In this document: positions 37,063 through 44,908 of the stretch, in pieces
Numbering within the stretch: the stretch's first letter is position 1
How the letters are laid out: each line of letters opens with the position of its first letter
NCBI RefSeq assembly: GCF_001690355.1
Contig: NZ_LZHG01000004.1
Location: forward strand, 62,001 to 126,000
Direction of reading: 5' to 3'
DNA length: 64,000 bases
From: Gilliamella sp. Choc4-2
GTDB taxonomy: Bacteria > Pseudomonadota > Gammaproteobacteria > Enterobacterales > Orbaceae
Notes under the pieces: generated by a model
The model's input: the letters and a program-made list of their open reading frames with translations, nothing else
Told to the model about the DNA's origin: nothing
The model's database searches: none
Position numbers and translations under genes: made by a program

Positions 37063-38139
37063 TTATATTAAGTTCTTTAAGTGCGAGTATATAATATTAC
37101 TAATTCTATTCATTTCGTTTATATCACTTATCATTCTACTTGAATCAACATATTCATTCATATGGAATAATCTATTTCTATGTTTGTTAAAAAACTCAAA
37201 AGCATCACATAGTCTCTTTTGCATATCCTTACATGGTATTTTTTGTTGATATTCTTGTTTTATGGAGAAACTCTCATTTGGCGTTTTTTTAACAAAGAAT
37301 CCTCCAAAAGAATCAATACCCTCACACTGACTTGCAATGAGCTCATACTCAAGCAATTTCTGCTTTAACATTCCTTCTAATGCTCTGAATTCGGGATAAA
37401 GTAACATACAATAATCAGGAAGCTTGGGTGATGTAAATTTGACACAAAAACTAGATAATAACAACGACTTTATACTGTGATTAAATTGCTCAAAAATATC
37501 CTCACCTAACTGACTTTTTAAATGAAACTCAGCCATTCCTAAATTTAACACTTCCGCCCGCGAGGAGTCAGACTTCATTAATACAGATTCGATTCCTGAA
37601 AGATTTAACAAATCAGATATATAATAAATCAATCTTTTATAACAAGTTAGCGGCTTACCTTGTATTTGTAAAGTTCTATTTTGGTGGTAAGTTAACTTAA
37701 TAGCGTCATTATAAGTGCTAGAAGTAACATTAAATAATTTAATCTTATTTTTTTCTTCCTTGCTAATATTTATATCTTCATATTCAGAATCCAACTCATT
37801 AATAACAGAAATAAATTCATCTTCCGGTATATTTTTTAGCGACATATTAACCGTCATAAATTCATCTGGATTAATGGTATCAAACAGATAATCCGCTAAC
37901 TTCTTACCCTCCGCTTGGTTCTTCCCTTGTGAATATTGAATTGTCGAAGTTCCGTCCTTATTAAAGAAAATAGTTATTAAACAAACTTCTTGATTTGGAT
38001 GATAAAACTCTAAGCGCCATTTAGAATTATCTTCTTCATCTTTATGCAAATTAAATCTATTATCCTGAAGATAATTAGTAATACTTTGCCTCAAATTAGT
38101 TCTATCTAAAGGTAAATCTTTATAGTTTCTTTCATTCAT
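37063..38139 (-). CDS. rnlA: RnlA toxin (RNase LS, HEPN family)
   Basis: RnlA is an endoribonuclease that degrades mRNA when its labile antitoxin RnlB disappears, as after T4 infection. Similarity to E. coli RnlA runs over the whole length: RNYKDLPLDR at the start, TIQYSQGKNQAEGKKLADYLFDTI in the first domain, LQIQGKPLTCY in the second and LPDYCMLLYPEFRALEGML in the third. The HEPN catalytic Arg-x4-His is present in FFNKHRNRLFH, as in E. coli (R318/H323). I use the ATG at 38139, which aligns with the E. coli start; an ATG at 38145 and a TTG at 38160 are also in frame. Confidence 0.88.
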   Translation of the reverse strand: MNERNYKDLPLDRTNLRQSITNYLQDNRFNLHKDEEDNSKWRLEFYHPNQEVCLITIFFNKDGTSTIQYSQGKNQAEGKKLADYLFDTINPDEFMTVNMSLKNIPEDEFISVINELDSEYEDINISKEEKNKIKLFNVTSSTYNDAIKLTYHQNRTLQIQGKPLTCYKRLIYYISDLLNLSGIESVLMKSDSSRAEVLNLGMAEFHLKSQLGEDIFEQFNHSIKSLLLSSFCVKFTSPKLPDYCMLLYPEFRALEGMLKQKLLEYELIASQCEGIDSFGGFFVKKTPNESFSIKQEYQQKIPCKDMQKRLCDAFEFFNKHRNRLFHMNEYVDSSRMISDINEMNRISNIIYSHLKNLI

Positions 38140-38308
38140 GATCATTCTCACAATGAACAATTTACGATACCTAATTAGTATAAAAAATGGGGACGGATAA
38201 TATTTCAGTTTGTTTTAGATGTCAATGGAATTAACAATATATAACTGAACATAAATGAACGCAACTAATTAAATTTTTTTGCGCACACATAAAAAACATT
38301 CATTCTAA
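38140..38308. other. Gap between rnlA and the toxin-tail fragment
   Basis: About 170 AT-rich bases separate rnlA from the pseudogene fragment at 38309. They should contain the rnlAB promoter. I see no operator with clear symmetry and no other gene. Confidence 0.3.
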
Positions 38309-38452
38309 TCATTTCTTAACCAATCTAGGCATTAATCTATCAATATAATCACTAACATTATGCCAGTAAATACTTTCAATATGAGTTAATTTAGCCTGTT
38401 CCCTATCAAACCGCTTGCGACTAATTCCTTTTGACACCTCAAATAAATAAGA
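38309..38452 (-). pseudogene. Orphan C-terminal fragment, copy 2
   Basis: The frame reads FEVSKGISRKRFDREQAKLT and on through IESIYWHNVSDYIDRLMPRL to a stop, with no start codon in frame. It looks like the last ~45 residues of a larger protein. A diverged copy of the same nucleotides lies at 38878-38971, on the other side of the 123-residue gene. Such headless tails next to a small gene are seen in polymorphic-toxin loci, where toxin tips and immunity genes accumulate; that reading is an inference. Confidence 0.45.
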
Positions 38453-38468
38453 GCATTTAACACTAATT

Positions 38469-38840
38469 TTAAATATTATCTTTGTATTTATAATTTATAT
38501 TTTTTGGCTTTTGTGCTACATGTAAGCATTTTGTTAATTTATGAATTAAATATTCAATCTCATCACTTTCAAAAACCAAATAAATATATGAATCAACATC
38601 ACTATAGTATTTACTTTCAATATCCCACTCAGGTGAAATATACCCTTTATTTATGATATTTTGGAAATGCCAATCTTCATGGTTTTTTAGTGGGTTAATA
38701 ACTTCCGTCATCCAAAAATATTGATGATCCGTATTTTTTCCTTTAATAAAAAAACCTAAGAAATTATTCTTCCTGTCATACTTAGCAAATAATGTATTTT
38801 CGGGTAAACAATGTAAATAATGATCTGTGCATGGGTACAT
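38469..38840 (-). CDS. Small protein of unknown function, possible immunity protein
   Basis: The 123-residue acidic protein begins MYPCTDHYLHCLPEN and is rich in Tyr, Trp and His, with an EDWHFQNIINKGYISPEWD segment. No family recognised. Its ribosome site (AGAGGA) is good. It lies between two copies of an orphan protein tail, the arrangement expected for an immunity gene trapped between displaced toxin ends. Confidence 0.5.
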   Translation of the reverse strand: MYPCTDHYLHCLPENTLFAKYDRKNNFLGFFIKGKNTDHQYFWMTEVINPLKNHEDWHFQNIINKGYISPEWDIESKYYSDVDSYIYLVFESDEIEYLIHKLTKCLHVAQKPKNINYKYKDNI

Positions 38841-38877
38841 TACAATTCCTCTTTCATAATAATAAAAATGTTACCGT

Positions 38878-38971
38878 TTAACCTATCTAGGCATTAGCTT
38901 ATCAATATATTTATTAGCGTTACGCCAGTAAATATTTTCAATACAGATTAATTAGCTTGTTTTAAATCAAA
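38878..38971 (-). pseudogene. Orphan C-terminal fragment, copy 1 (degraded)
   Basis: About 95 bases match 38315-38410 with many substitutions. On the minus strand the reading IENIYWRNANKYIDKLMPR ends at a stop, but a stop and a frame change interrupt the part upstream. It is an older duplicate of the fragment downstream of the 123-residue gene. Confidence 0.45.
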
Positions 38972-39404
38972 ATGCTAAAGATACAATTATAGCTGTCTTT
39001 ATTATGAAGATAACTGCTTGTCTTATTTTATCATCCAAATTTGGATCATCTTTATCTTCTGCTATTAGTTGCTGTTCGTTAAGTATATTTTCCGTGCGTA
39101 CCTCTTTAGTGCGTACCAATTCATCAGGTTTCACATTAGCTAAACCAAAGATATATAACTATTGTTAGTACGTATCTATTAAGTACGTTCTTGGAGTGCG
39201 CTAACTTGTTAACTGCCTTTTATGATTAAATTGGTATCCATTTATTAAATACCTTTTCACTGGATACTTGTTGGATACCTATATAAGTACTAGTAATTAT
39301 ATATTAAATGGATTTTCGGATATTTAAATTCTATAGGAAGCGGCTCAATTTGAGAGTCTAAAAATTGAGCGGATAACAAGCCTCTAATTACTCGTAAAAC
39401 ATTT
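38972..39404. other. Repeat-rich gap with a small remnant ORF
   Basis: On the minus strand between about 39145 and 38968 a frame without an ATG encodes KPDELVRTKEVRTENILNEQ and ends in a hydrophobic IIKTAIIVSLAF, perhaps a small membrane protein remnant started at GTG. The octamer gtgcgtac occurs at 39094-39101 and 39109-39116, and again at 33854-33861 in the Ash-like region. The heptamer tggatac recurs at 39261 and 39272, with an inverted copy at 39234-39240. I see no complete gene. Confidence 0.3.
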
Positions 39405-39818
39405 TTATGCTCTTTGCTTGTCGGCGGTTAAACCCTTTGATGGTGGCGATACTAGTTCTATGCGCATTGGTTTAGATTTGACTATAATGCTACTACCCAT
39501 AGATTGATGATCTAATGTCTGCTTTTCAGAATAACCATGATTAGCAAGCATCAATTTAGCAATACTCGCGTTAAACTCGCCTTTTAAGCCTTTATTAATT
39601 AACTCCACTTCTTGGCGCGCTTTGATAAGTTCTAACAGATCCTTAAATTCTTCGTTTGAACTCGCATAATTATATAAACTTGACCTTGAACAGTTAGCAT
39701 ATAAAGCCAGTCCAGCCATAGAGGGAATGATTTCGCCATTTTTGATATAGCCCTGTTTATGTAAATACGCTTGCCCTAGTTTTAACATGTCCTTTATCTT
39801 TGATTTTCGCCCTGCCAT
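39405..39818 (-). CDS. Small terminase subunit (P22 gp3-like DNA-packaging protein)
   Basis: TerS recognises the pac site and hands DNA to the large terminase. The 137-residue product starts MAGRKSKIKDMLKLG and contains the DNA-binding helices IPSMAGLALYANCSRSSLYN, then LELIKARQEVELINKGLKGE and FNASIAKLMLANHGYSEKQ, the pattern of the gp3-type small terminases. I chose the ATG at 39818 because AGGTGG lies five bases upstream; the frame is open to 39860. No large terminase or capsid gene is present in the element. In phage-inducible islands a private TerS redirects the helper's packaging motor to satellite DNA; that role is inferred. Confidence 0.75.
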   Translation of the reverse strand: MAGRKSKIKDMLKLGQAYLHKQGYIKNGEIIPSMAGLALYANCSRSSLYNYASSNEEFKDLLELIKARQEVELINKGLKGEFNASIAKLMLANHGYSEKQTLDHQSMGSSIIVKSKPMRIELVSPPSKGLTADKQRA

Positions 39819-39884
39819 ATTACCACCTAACTTACTAATAATAAGGCTATTATAATCCAATAAGGCGAATTATTAGATTGCTTT

Positions 39885-39903
39885 CTAACGTGTCCAAAAA
39901 TTC
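39885..39903 (-). promoter_or_regulatory. Motif shared by the antA and terS upstream regions, copy B
   Basis: The 19 bases ctaacgtgtccaaaaattc lie about 70 bases upstream of the terS start on its strand and match 34870-34888 with one change. It could be a common operator, a promoter element or a packaging-related site. Confidence 0.45.
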
Positions 39904-40499
39904 ACTAAACCAACCAAGAGGAGGGGGGAGTAAATTCCTACGACCTTATACGCTCTAAACCGCCTACCCTCCTTTTTATGCAAAACCGCGAATTGAAATA
40001 ATTTTTTTGACTGCTATTACTAAATGGGTAACCATAAATAGCTATGGTTGAGTAATTCAATTTAATAAACCTGCTGGCTTTTTAGCAGATTGCAAATGTA
40101 ATACCTGTATGGTGGAAATCACAATAGAGCATTTATTCTTTTCCTCTAATAATAGCCCTGGATCAACCTTAAAATCATCCTAGCTTAACATTATGATTAA
40201 TAATTATTTTATTTTAATAAAAAAATAACGCTATTTAAATATATTTATATTTCAATTAGTTAATTACAGGTTCAAGATTATTTTAATAATGTGTATAGTA
40301 GTGAACAGTAGTGAATACTAGTGAACACTTTATATTAAAAGTTTAAGATTATGGGGAGGTAAGCATAAAAACAGCCTAATGACTGGGTAAGTAAAGGGTG
40401 ACATTTGAAAAACCACCCCTCAGATATGAGGAGTGGTTATTATGGATAATTGAAGTTTGTAACCCAAATATGGGGCATGGTATGAATAGCGCGATATGG
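39904..40499. other. Non-coding region between integrase and terS; candidate replication origin
   Basis: This ~600-base AT-rich stretch between the integrase stop and the terS region has no convincing ORF. It contains the 10-bp-period iterons at 40299-40328. It is a good place for the element's origin or packaging site. Confidence 0.4.
40299..40328 (+). repeat. Three iterons with exact 10-bp period
   Basis: The units tagtgaacag, tagtgaatac and tagtgaacac are directly adjacent, so the shared TAGTGAAYA is presented on one face of the helix. Inverted copies lie at 27867-27875 and 27953-27961 near the other end. Phage P4 alpha protein is known to bind short direct repeats in its origin and crr; the resemblance to those GTGAACA-type repeats suggests the same use. 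Confidence 0.6.
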
Positions 40500-41750
40500 T
40501 TAATGATTAACTAGCTTTAAATTGCGGTTACCTGATAGTGAGACATTTCCTTGGCTTGCTTGCTCGACAAAGTCACCCCACCAGTCAAGCATAATACGCT
40601 TTTGATGTTCATATTCTGCTTTGTTGTAGGCTCGCCTTACTGCGTTTTTATCTACATGCGATAACGCGCTTTCAATGACATCATAATTAAAGCCTTGTTC
40701 GTTTAAAGCGGTACTAGCTAAAGCTCTTAATCCATGCGCAACTAACTTATCTTTGTATCCCATGCGCTTTATTGCCATGTTAGCGGTTTGGCTACTCATT
40801 GGCTTGTTATAAGGCGGTCTTGCTGTTGGGAAAACAAACTCACTTTTATGATTAATAGATTTCATTATCTCAAGTATTTTTATTGCCTGCGGTGATAAAG
40901 GTATATTGTGTGGTCTATCCATTTTCATGCGTTCGGCAGGAATACTCCATAATTTTTTATCTAGATTAATTTCTTCCCACTTAGCCCCAACGGCTTCACT
41001 TGGTCGCGTTAATGTTAATAACTGCCATTCAATCACGCATCTGGTTTGTAATTCAATCTTTGCCATAGCTAAAGCTTGCATGAACTGCGGTAACTCAGTA
41101 GGGGGAATAGTTGGCTGATTTTTTACTTTCGGGCTATTAAATACGTCGGTGATTTTGGCTAGAGGGTTATTATCGATAATTCCCATATTGACAGCATAAT
41201 ACATTATTTCATTAATTCGCCGGCAAACTCTTTTTACTGTTTCGTATTTATTATTGTTATTTAATGGCTGTAATGCGTTAATCGCTTTGATAGCTGTTAC
41301 TTGGTTTATTGGAATATCTTTTATATAAGGGAAAACATGATTTTCTAATGAACGCCAAGCCTTTTTGAGCGTTTGTTCTTCTAAACCTTGTTCTGTTTTG
41401 AATTTGAACCATTTCTCAGCCATAGCGTAAAAGGTATTATTACAAGCTTCTTGCTTACGTTGTTCTTGTTCCGCTTTGTGATGTTGTGGATCTACACCTT
41501 GCTTAATTAATTCGCGCGCTTCATCTCGTTGTTTTCGTGCCTGCTGTAGCGAAACTTCTGGATAACTTCCGAAGCTTACAGTAGTCCTATTATTAGTTAT
41601 AGGGCGGTAATATCTGAATTGCCATATTTTTGCTCCCGTTGACTTAATAAGTAAAAGCAAACCATTTCCATCATAAATAGGATAATCTTTACTTTGTGGC
41701 TTGGCATTCTTTATTTGTGTATCCGTCATTGGGGTTACTTTTTTAGGCAT
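40500..41750 (-). CDS. P4-type tyrosine integrase
   Basis: This 416-residue site-specific recombinase inserts and excises the element. The N-terminal DUF4102-like arm-binding domain is seen in LTDTQIKNAK-type residues 8-90 (YDGNGLLLLIKSTGAK, FGSYPEVSLQQAR). The catalytic residues fit the tyrosine recombinase set: Arg249 (LTRPSEA), His339-x-x-Arg342 (HGLR), His365 (SHVDKNA) and Tyr375 (RRAYNKA). It ends in the typical MLDWWGDFV. It lies 188 bases from the tRNA-Leu 3' end, inside the element, as is normal for P4-family integrases that target tRNA genes. Confidence 0.93.
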   Translation of the reverse strand: MPKKVTPMTDTQIKNAKPQSKDYPIYDGNGLLLLIKSTGAKIWQFRYYRPITNNRTTVSFGSYPEVSLQQARKQRDEARELIKQGVDPQHHKAEQEQRKQEACNNTFYAMAEKWFKFKTEQGLEEQTLKKAWRSLENHVFPYIKDIPINQVTAIKAINALQPLNNNNKYETVKRVCRRINEIMYYAVNMGIIDNNPLAKITDVFNSPKVKNQPTIPPTELPQFMQALAMAKIELQTRCVIEWQLLTLTRPSEAVGAKWEEINLDKKLWSIPAERMKMDRPHNIPLSPQAIKILEIMKSINHKSEFVFPTARPPYNKPMSSQTANMAIKRMGYKDKLVAHGLRALASTALNEQGFNYDVIESALSHVDKNAVRRAYNKAEYEHQKRIMLDWWGDFVEQASQGNVSLSGNRNLKLVNH

Positions 41751-41905
41751 ACTTTTCTCTTATGGGACTATCAAATTATTTTAATATGTTTGCATAGTCC
41801 TTAATATAGTCCTAAAAATTTTGGTTGTAAATGTACCTTACTGATACTTAATGGGCAATAAAATAGACTTTAAGGCTTGTTATTACTGGATTTGATGTGC
41901 TTTAT

Positions 41906-41960
41906 AGGGTTTAAAAGAATGTTGCTGTTTATTGATTTGGTGCCGTGGGCGGGACTTGAA
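41906..41960. repeat. attR: tRNA-proximal direct repeat
   Basis: The 38 bases at 41906-41943 are identical to attL at 27558-27595, and similarity continues through 41960 inside the tRNA-Leu gene. The element therefore used the tRNA 3' end as its integration target and restored an intact gene. Confidence 0.85.
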
Positions 41961-42023
41961 CCCGCACGCCCTTAGAGCACTACCCCCTCAAGATAGCGTG
42001 TCTACCAATTTCACCACCACGGC
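41938..42023 (-). tRNA. leuU: tRNA-Leu(GAG)
   Basis: The 86-base gene (CCA encoded) begins GCCGTGGTGG and ends CCACGGCACCA, so the acceptor stem pairs perfectly. The anticodon loop CTTGAGG gives anticodon GAG, and the long variable arm is typical of leucine tRNAs. In E. coli leuU(GAG) also lies directly beside secG, so the neighbourhood is ancestral. It is the integration site of the adjacent satellite. Confidence 0.95.
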
Positions 42024-42030
42024 ACTGTTT

Positions 42031-42396
42031 TTATTCAGGAATATCTGATGTTGGATTTTTACTTGTTGGTTGTTGTGTGATCGGAGCTTTTTGTTCATCT
42101 GTATTTTGTTGTGTTGCTACCGGTGCACTTTCATTCGCTTCGATATTATGGAATTCGCTATTTTTACTTGAATTCCCCATATTTGATAATACGATGCTTA
42201 TAACAAAAAATAGTACCCCTAAAATAGCTGTTGCATGAGTTAAAAAGTTACCACTTCCAGATGAGCCAAATAATGTTGCTGATGCACCAGCACCAAACGA
42301 TGAACCCATATCAGCACCTTTTCCGCGCTGGATCAATACTAAAATAATTATCACAAGGGCAATAATCAAATAACCTGCAATTAAAAGTCCGTACAT
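42031..42396 (-). CDS. secG: Protein translocase subunit SecG
   Basis: SecG is the small subunit of the SecYEG translocon and helps SecA-driven export by changing its membrane topology. The 121-residue product has two membrane helices (about residues 3-22 and 52-72) joined by the conserved loop IQRGKGADMGSSFGAGASATLFGSSGSGNFL. A polar C-terminal tail rich in Thr, Gln and Pro extends beyond the E. coli length of 110. It is followed at seven bases by tRNA-Leu(GAG), as in E. coli, and is divergent from thiI. Confidence 0.95.
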   Translation of the reverse strand: MYGLLIAGYLIIALVIIILVLIQRGKGADMGSSFGAGASATLFGSSGSGNFLTHATAILGVLFFVISIVLSNMGNSSKNSEFHNIEANESAPVATQQNTDEQKAPITQQPTSKNPTSDIPE

Positions 42397-42579
42397 TTCA
42401 ACCTGTCAATTTTTATGTGTTATACAACAAAATTTTATAGATGCGAAATATTAGCGAAAGAGTGGCCAACAAGCAAGTATATTTTGCTATTTTCTGTATT
42501 TATCGTAATCAATTGTGTGTTTTTGAGGAAAAATAAGTATAATATTGCCATTTTTATATAGTTAGTACGCCTTAGTTTT

Positions 42580-44040
42580 ATGAAATTTATAGTTAAGCTT
42601 TTTCCCGAAATTACCATTAAAAGTGACTCAGTTCGTTTGCGATTTATTAAGATATTAACAAGCAATATTCGTAATATTTTAAAGCACCATATTGAGAACG
42701 TTGCAGTCGTCCGTCATTGGGATTTTATAGAAGTCCGTCCGAAAGTTGGCAATAGTGAAAATCAAATATTAAATCTATTAATGCGTATTCCAGGTATTCA
42801 CCATATCCTCATTGTTGATGAGTTAACGTTTGTTGATCTCCATGACATTTATGAAAAAACATTAGATTATTATGCACCTTTGATTGAAAATAAAACATTT
42901 TGCGTGCGAGTTAAACGCCGTGGGCAACATCCATTCTCTTCCATTGATGTTGAGCGCTATGTGGGTGGCGGACTTAATCAATTTGTTGCTTCAGCCAAAG
43001 TTAAATTAACGCAACCTGATATAACTGTTAATTTAGAAGTTGATAAAGATAAATTGTTGCTTGTGAAAGGTCGATACGCCGGTATTGGTGGTTTTCCTAC
43101 AGGTACTCAAGAAGATGTTATTTCGCTTATTTCTGGTGGCTTCGATTCTGGTGTATCAAGTTATATGTTTATTAGGCGTGGCTCAAGGGTACATTATTGC
43201 TTTTTTAATCTTGGCGGAAAAACACACGAAATCGGTGTTAAACAAATGGCTCACTATTTATGGGAGCAGTTTGGAAGTTCACATAAAGTTCGTTTTATCT
43301 CTATTGATTTTTCTAATGTTGTCGGAGAGATATTAGAAAAAGTTGATGATGGCCAAATGGGCGTTATTTTAAAACGTATGATGATTCGTGCAGCATCTAA
43401 AGTGGCTCAGCGCTATAAAGTTGAAGCGCTTGTAACTGGTGAGGCATTGGGGCAAGTATCAAGCCAAACGCTAACAAATTTGCGTTTAATTGATAATGTT
43501 AGTGATACATTGGTTTTACGTCCACTTATTACTCACGATAAAGAAACCATTATTAAGCTTGCTCGCCAAATTGGCACAGAAGACATTGCTAAAACAATGC
43601 CTGAGTTTTGTGGGGTAATATCAAAAAGCCCTACTGTTAAGGCCGTTAAAGAGAAAATTGAAGCGGAAGAGCAGAATTTTGATTTCTCGATTTTAGATAA
43701 GGCCGTTGAAGAAGCCGAAAATATTGATATTCGTGAAATTGCTAAACAAGCTAATACAGTTATTACTCAATTGAAAACGGTTACATCAATTAATCCTGAA
43801 CATATTATTATTGATATTCGTTCCTATGAAGAACAAGAAGAACAACCACTTGTATTAAATGATGTCGAAATTAAATTAATTCCATTTTACAAATTAGCAA
43901 CGAAGTTTGCTGATTTAGATCAATCTAAGCAGTATTTACTTTATTGTGATCGTGGTGTGATGAGCAAATTACAAGCACTTTACTTAATTGATCAAGGTTT
44001 TTCTAATGTTAACGTATTTAAAATCCAAAATAGACAATAA
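42580..44040 (+). CDS. thiI: tRNA 4-thiouridine synthetase / thiazole sulfurtransferase ThiI
   Basis: ThiI makes 4-thiouridine at position 8 of tRNAs and supplies sulfur for the thiamine thiazole ring. The 486-residue protein has the N-terminal ferredoxin-like and THUMP domains (to ~165), the PP-loop adenylation site SGGFDS at residues 185-190 and a C-terminal rhodanese domain. The persulfide cysteine is Cys456 in [13 protein letters not shown], the same number as in E. coli. The presence of the rhodanese extension supports the thiamine role. ATG at 42580 gives [15 protein letters not shown], the usual start. Divergent from secG. Confidence 0.96.
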   Translation: MKFIVKLFPEITIKSDSVRLRFIKILTSNIRNILKHHIENVAVVRHWDFIEVRPKVGNSENQILNLLMRIPGIHHILIVDELTFVDLHDIYEKTLDYYAPLIENKTFCVRVKRRGQHPFSSIDVERYVGGGLNQFVASAKVKLTQPDITVNLEVDKDKLLLVKGRYAGIGGFPTGTQEDVISLISGGFDSGVSSYMFIRRGSRVHYCFFNLGGKTHEIGVKQMAHYLWEQFGSSHKVRFISIDFSNVVGEILEKVDDGQMGVILKRMMIRAASKVAQRYKVEALVTGEALGQVSSQTLTNLRLIDNVSDTLVLRPLITHDKETIIKLARQIGTEDIAKTMPEFCGVISKSPTVKAVKEKIEAEEQNFDFSILDKAVEEAENIDIREIAKQANTVITQLKTVTSINPEHIIIDIRSYEEQEEQPLVLNDVEIKLIPFYKLATKFADLDQSKQYLLYCDRGVMSKLQALYLIDQGFSNVNVFKIQNRQ

Positions 44041-44160
44041 TTTTGTATATTGTTGTTACCGTTTACATATATAATAAAGTTAATGGAGAATATTAAGTTT
44101 CATCAAAATAGGATAAATAATAAAATAATGTAATGAATTAATAGGATTAAGAGGGTTGTA

Positions 44161-44880
44161 ATGAACAAATTACTTGTAGTTGATGATGATCCAGAAATAG
44201 CCTCGTTATTATGTGAATTATTAGAAATAGAAGGATTTGAAGTTGTAACAGCAAACAATGGAGTGCAAGCTTTAGAAAAGTTTGACAGTACTATTGATCT
44301 TATTTTACTTGATATTATGATGCCTGAAATGAATGGGCTCAGTGTGTTATCTCAGCTTAGAAATAAATACACTGTACCTGTTATTTTTTTAACCGCTAAA
44401 GATAATGAATTTGATAAGATTATTGGGCTAGAGCTTGGTGCAGATGATTATATTTTAAAACCATTTAATGACAGGGAACTTGTTGCCAGAATCAACGCTC
44501 TTTTACGTCGAAAGCGCTGGGATAATTTAGTCGGAGGCTTTGGGGAAAAATCTATTCAATATACTATTGATAAACTTACTGTTAATCGTAAACAACAATC
44601 TGTTTCTTTCGATGATAAGTATATTGAATTAACCGGAACTGAATTTCAAATATTGTTAAAATTACTTGAAAATGCAGGGAAGATAATTTCTCGAGATACC
44701 TTGAGCGAAACAGTTTTAGGTAAAGAGTTTATTCCATTAGCTCGTTCAATTGATGTTCATGTATCTAATTTGCGTAAAAAGCTTCCTCCACGTAGTGATG
44801 GTTTGCCGTGGATTAAAACTTTACGCTCTAAAGGCTACCTTTTTGTTGTAGACCAAAGTGATGAGCTTTTACATAATTAG
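44161..44880 (+). CDS. cpxR: Response regulator CpxR
   Basis: CpxR is the OmpR-type regulator of the Cpx envelope stress response. The receiver domain (1-115) starts MNKLLVVDDD and has the phospho-acceptor Asp51, with Lys at PFNDRE region and the family signature LELGADDYILKPFNDRELVARI. The C-terminal winged helix ends HVSNLRKKLPPRSDG...KTLRSKGYLF. It is 239 residues (E. coli 232). cpxA follows after 28 bases on the same strand. The periplasmic inhibitor gene cpxP, divergent from cpxR in E. coli, is not in its usual place here. Confidence 0.95.
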   Translation: MNKLLVVDDDPEIASLLCELLEIEGFEVVTANNGVQALEKFDSTIDLILLDIMMPEMNGLSVLSQLRNKYTVPVIFLTAKDNEFDKIIGLELGADDYILKPFNDRELVARINALLRRKRWDNLVGGFGEKSIQYTIDKLTVNRKQQSVSFDDKYIELTGTEFQILLKLLENAGKIISRDTLSETVLGKEFIPLARSIDVHVSNLRKKLPPRSDGLPWIKTLRSKGYLFVVDQSDELLHN

Positions 44881-44908
44881 GATATTATTTTAAATAAGGA
44901 AGGAAATT

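Larger units (their letters stand above)
27558..41960. mobile_element. Integrated P4/PICI-like phage satellite in tRNA-Leu(GAG)
   Basis: An element of about 14.4 kb is bounded by direct repeats at 27558-27611 and 41906-41960, the second being the 3' end of tRNA-Leu. It encodes a P4-type integrase next to the tRNA, an AlpA-like regulator, AntA antirepressor, Icd-like protein, P4-alpha-like primase/helicase and a small terminase subunit. It has no capsid, tail or lysis gene. Cargo includes RnlAB and a Fic protein. Almost all genes lie on the minus strand, reading away from the tRNA end. This gene content is that of a satellite that replicates itself and borrows virions from a helper phage. Confidence 0.85.
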
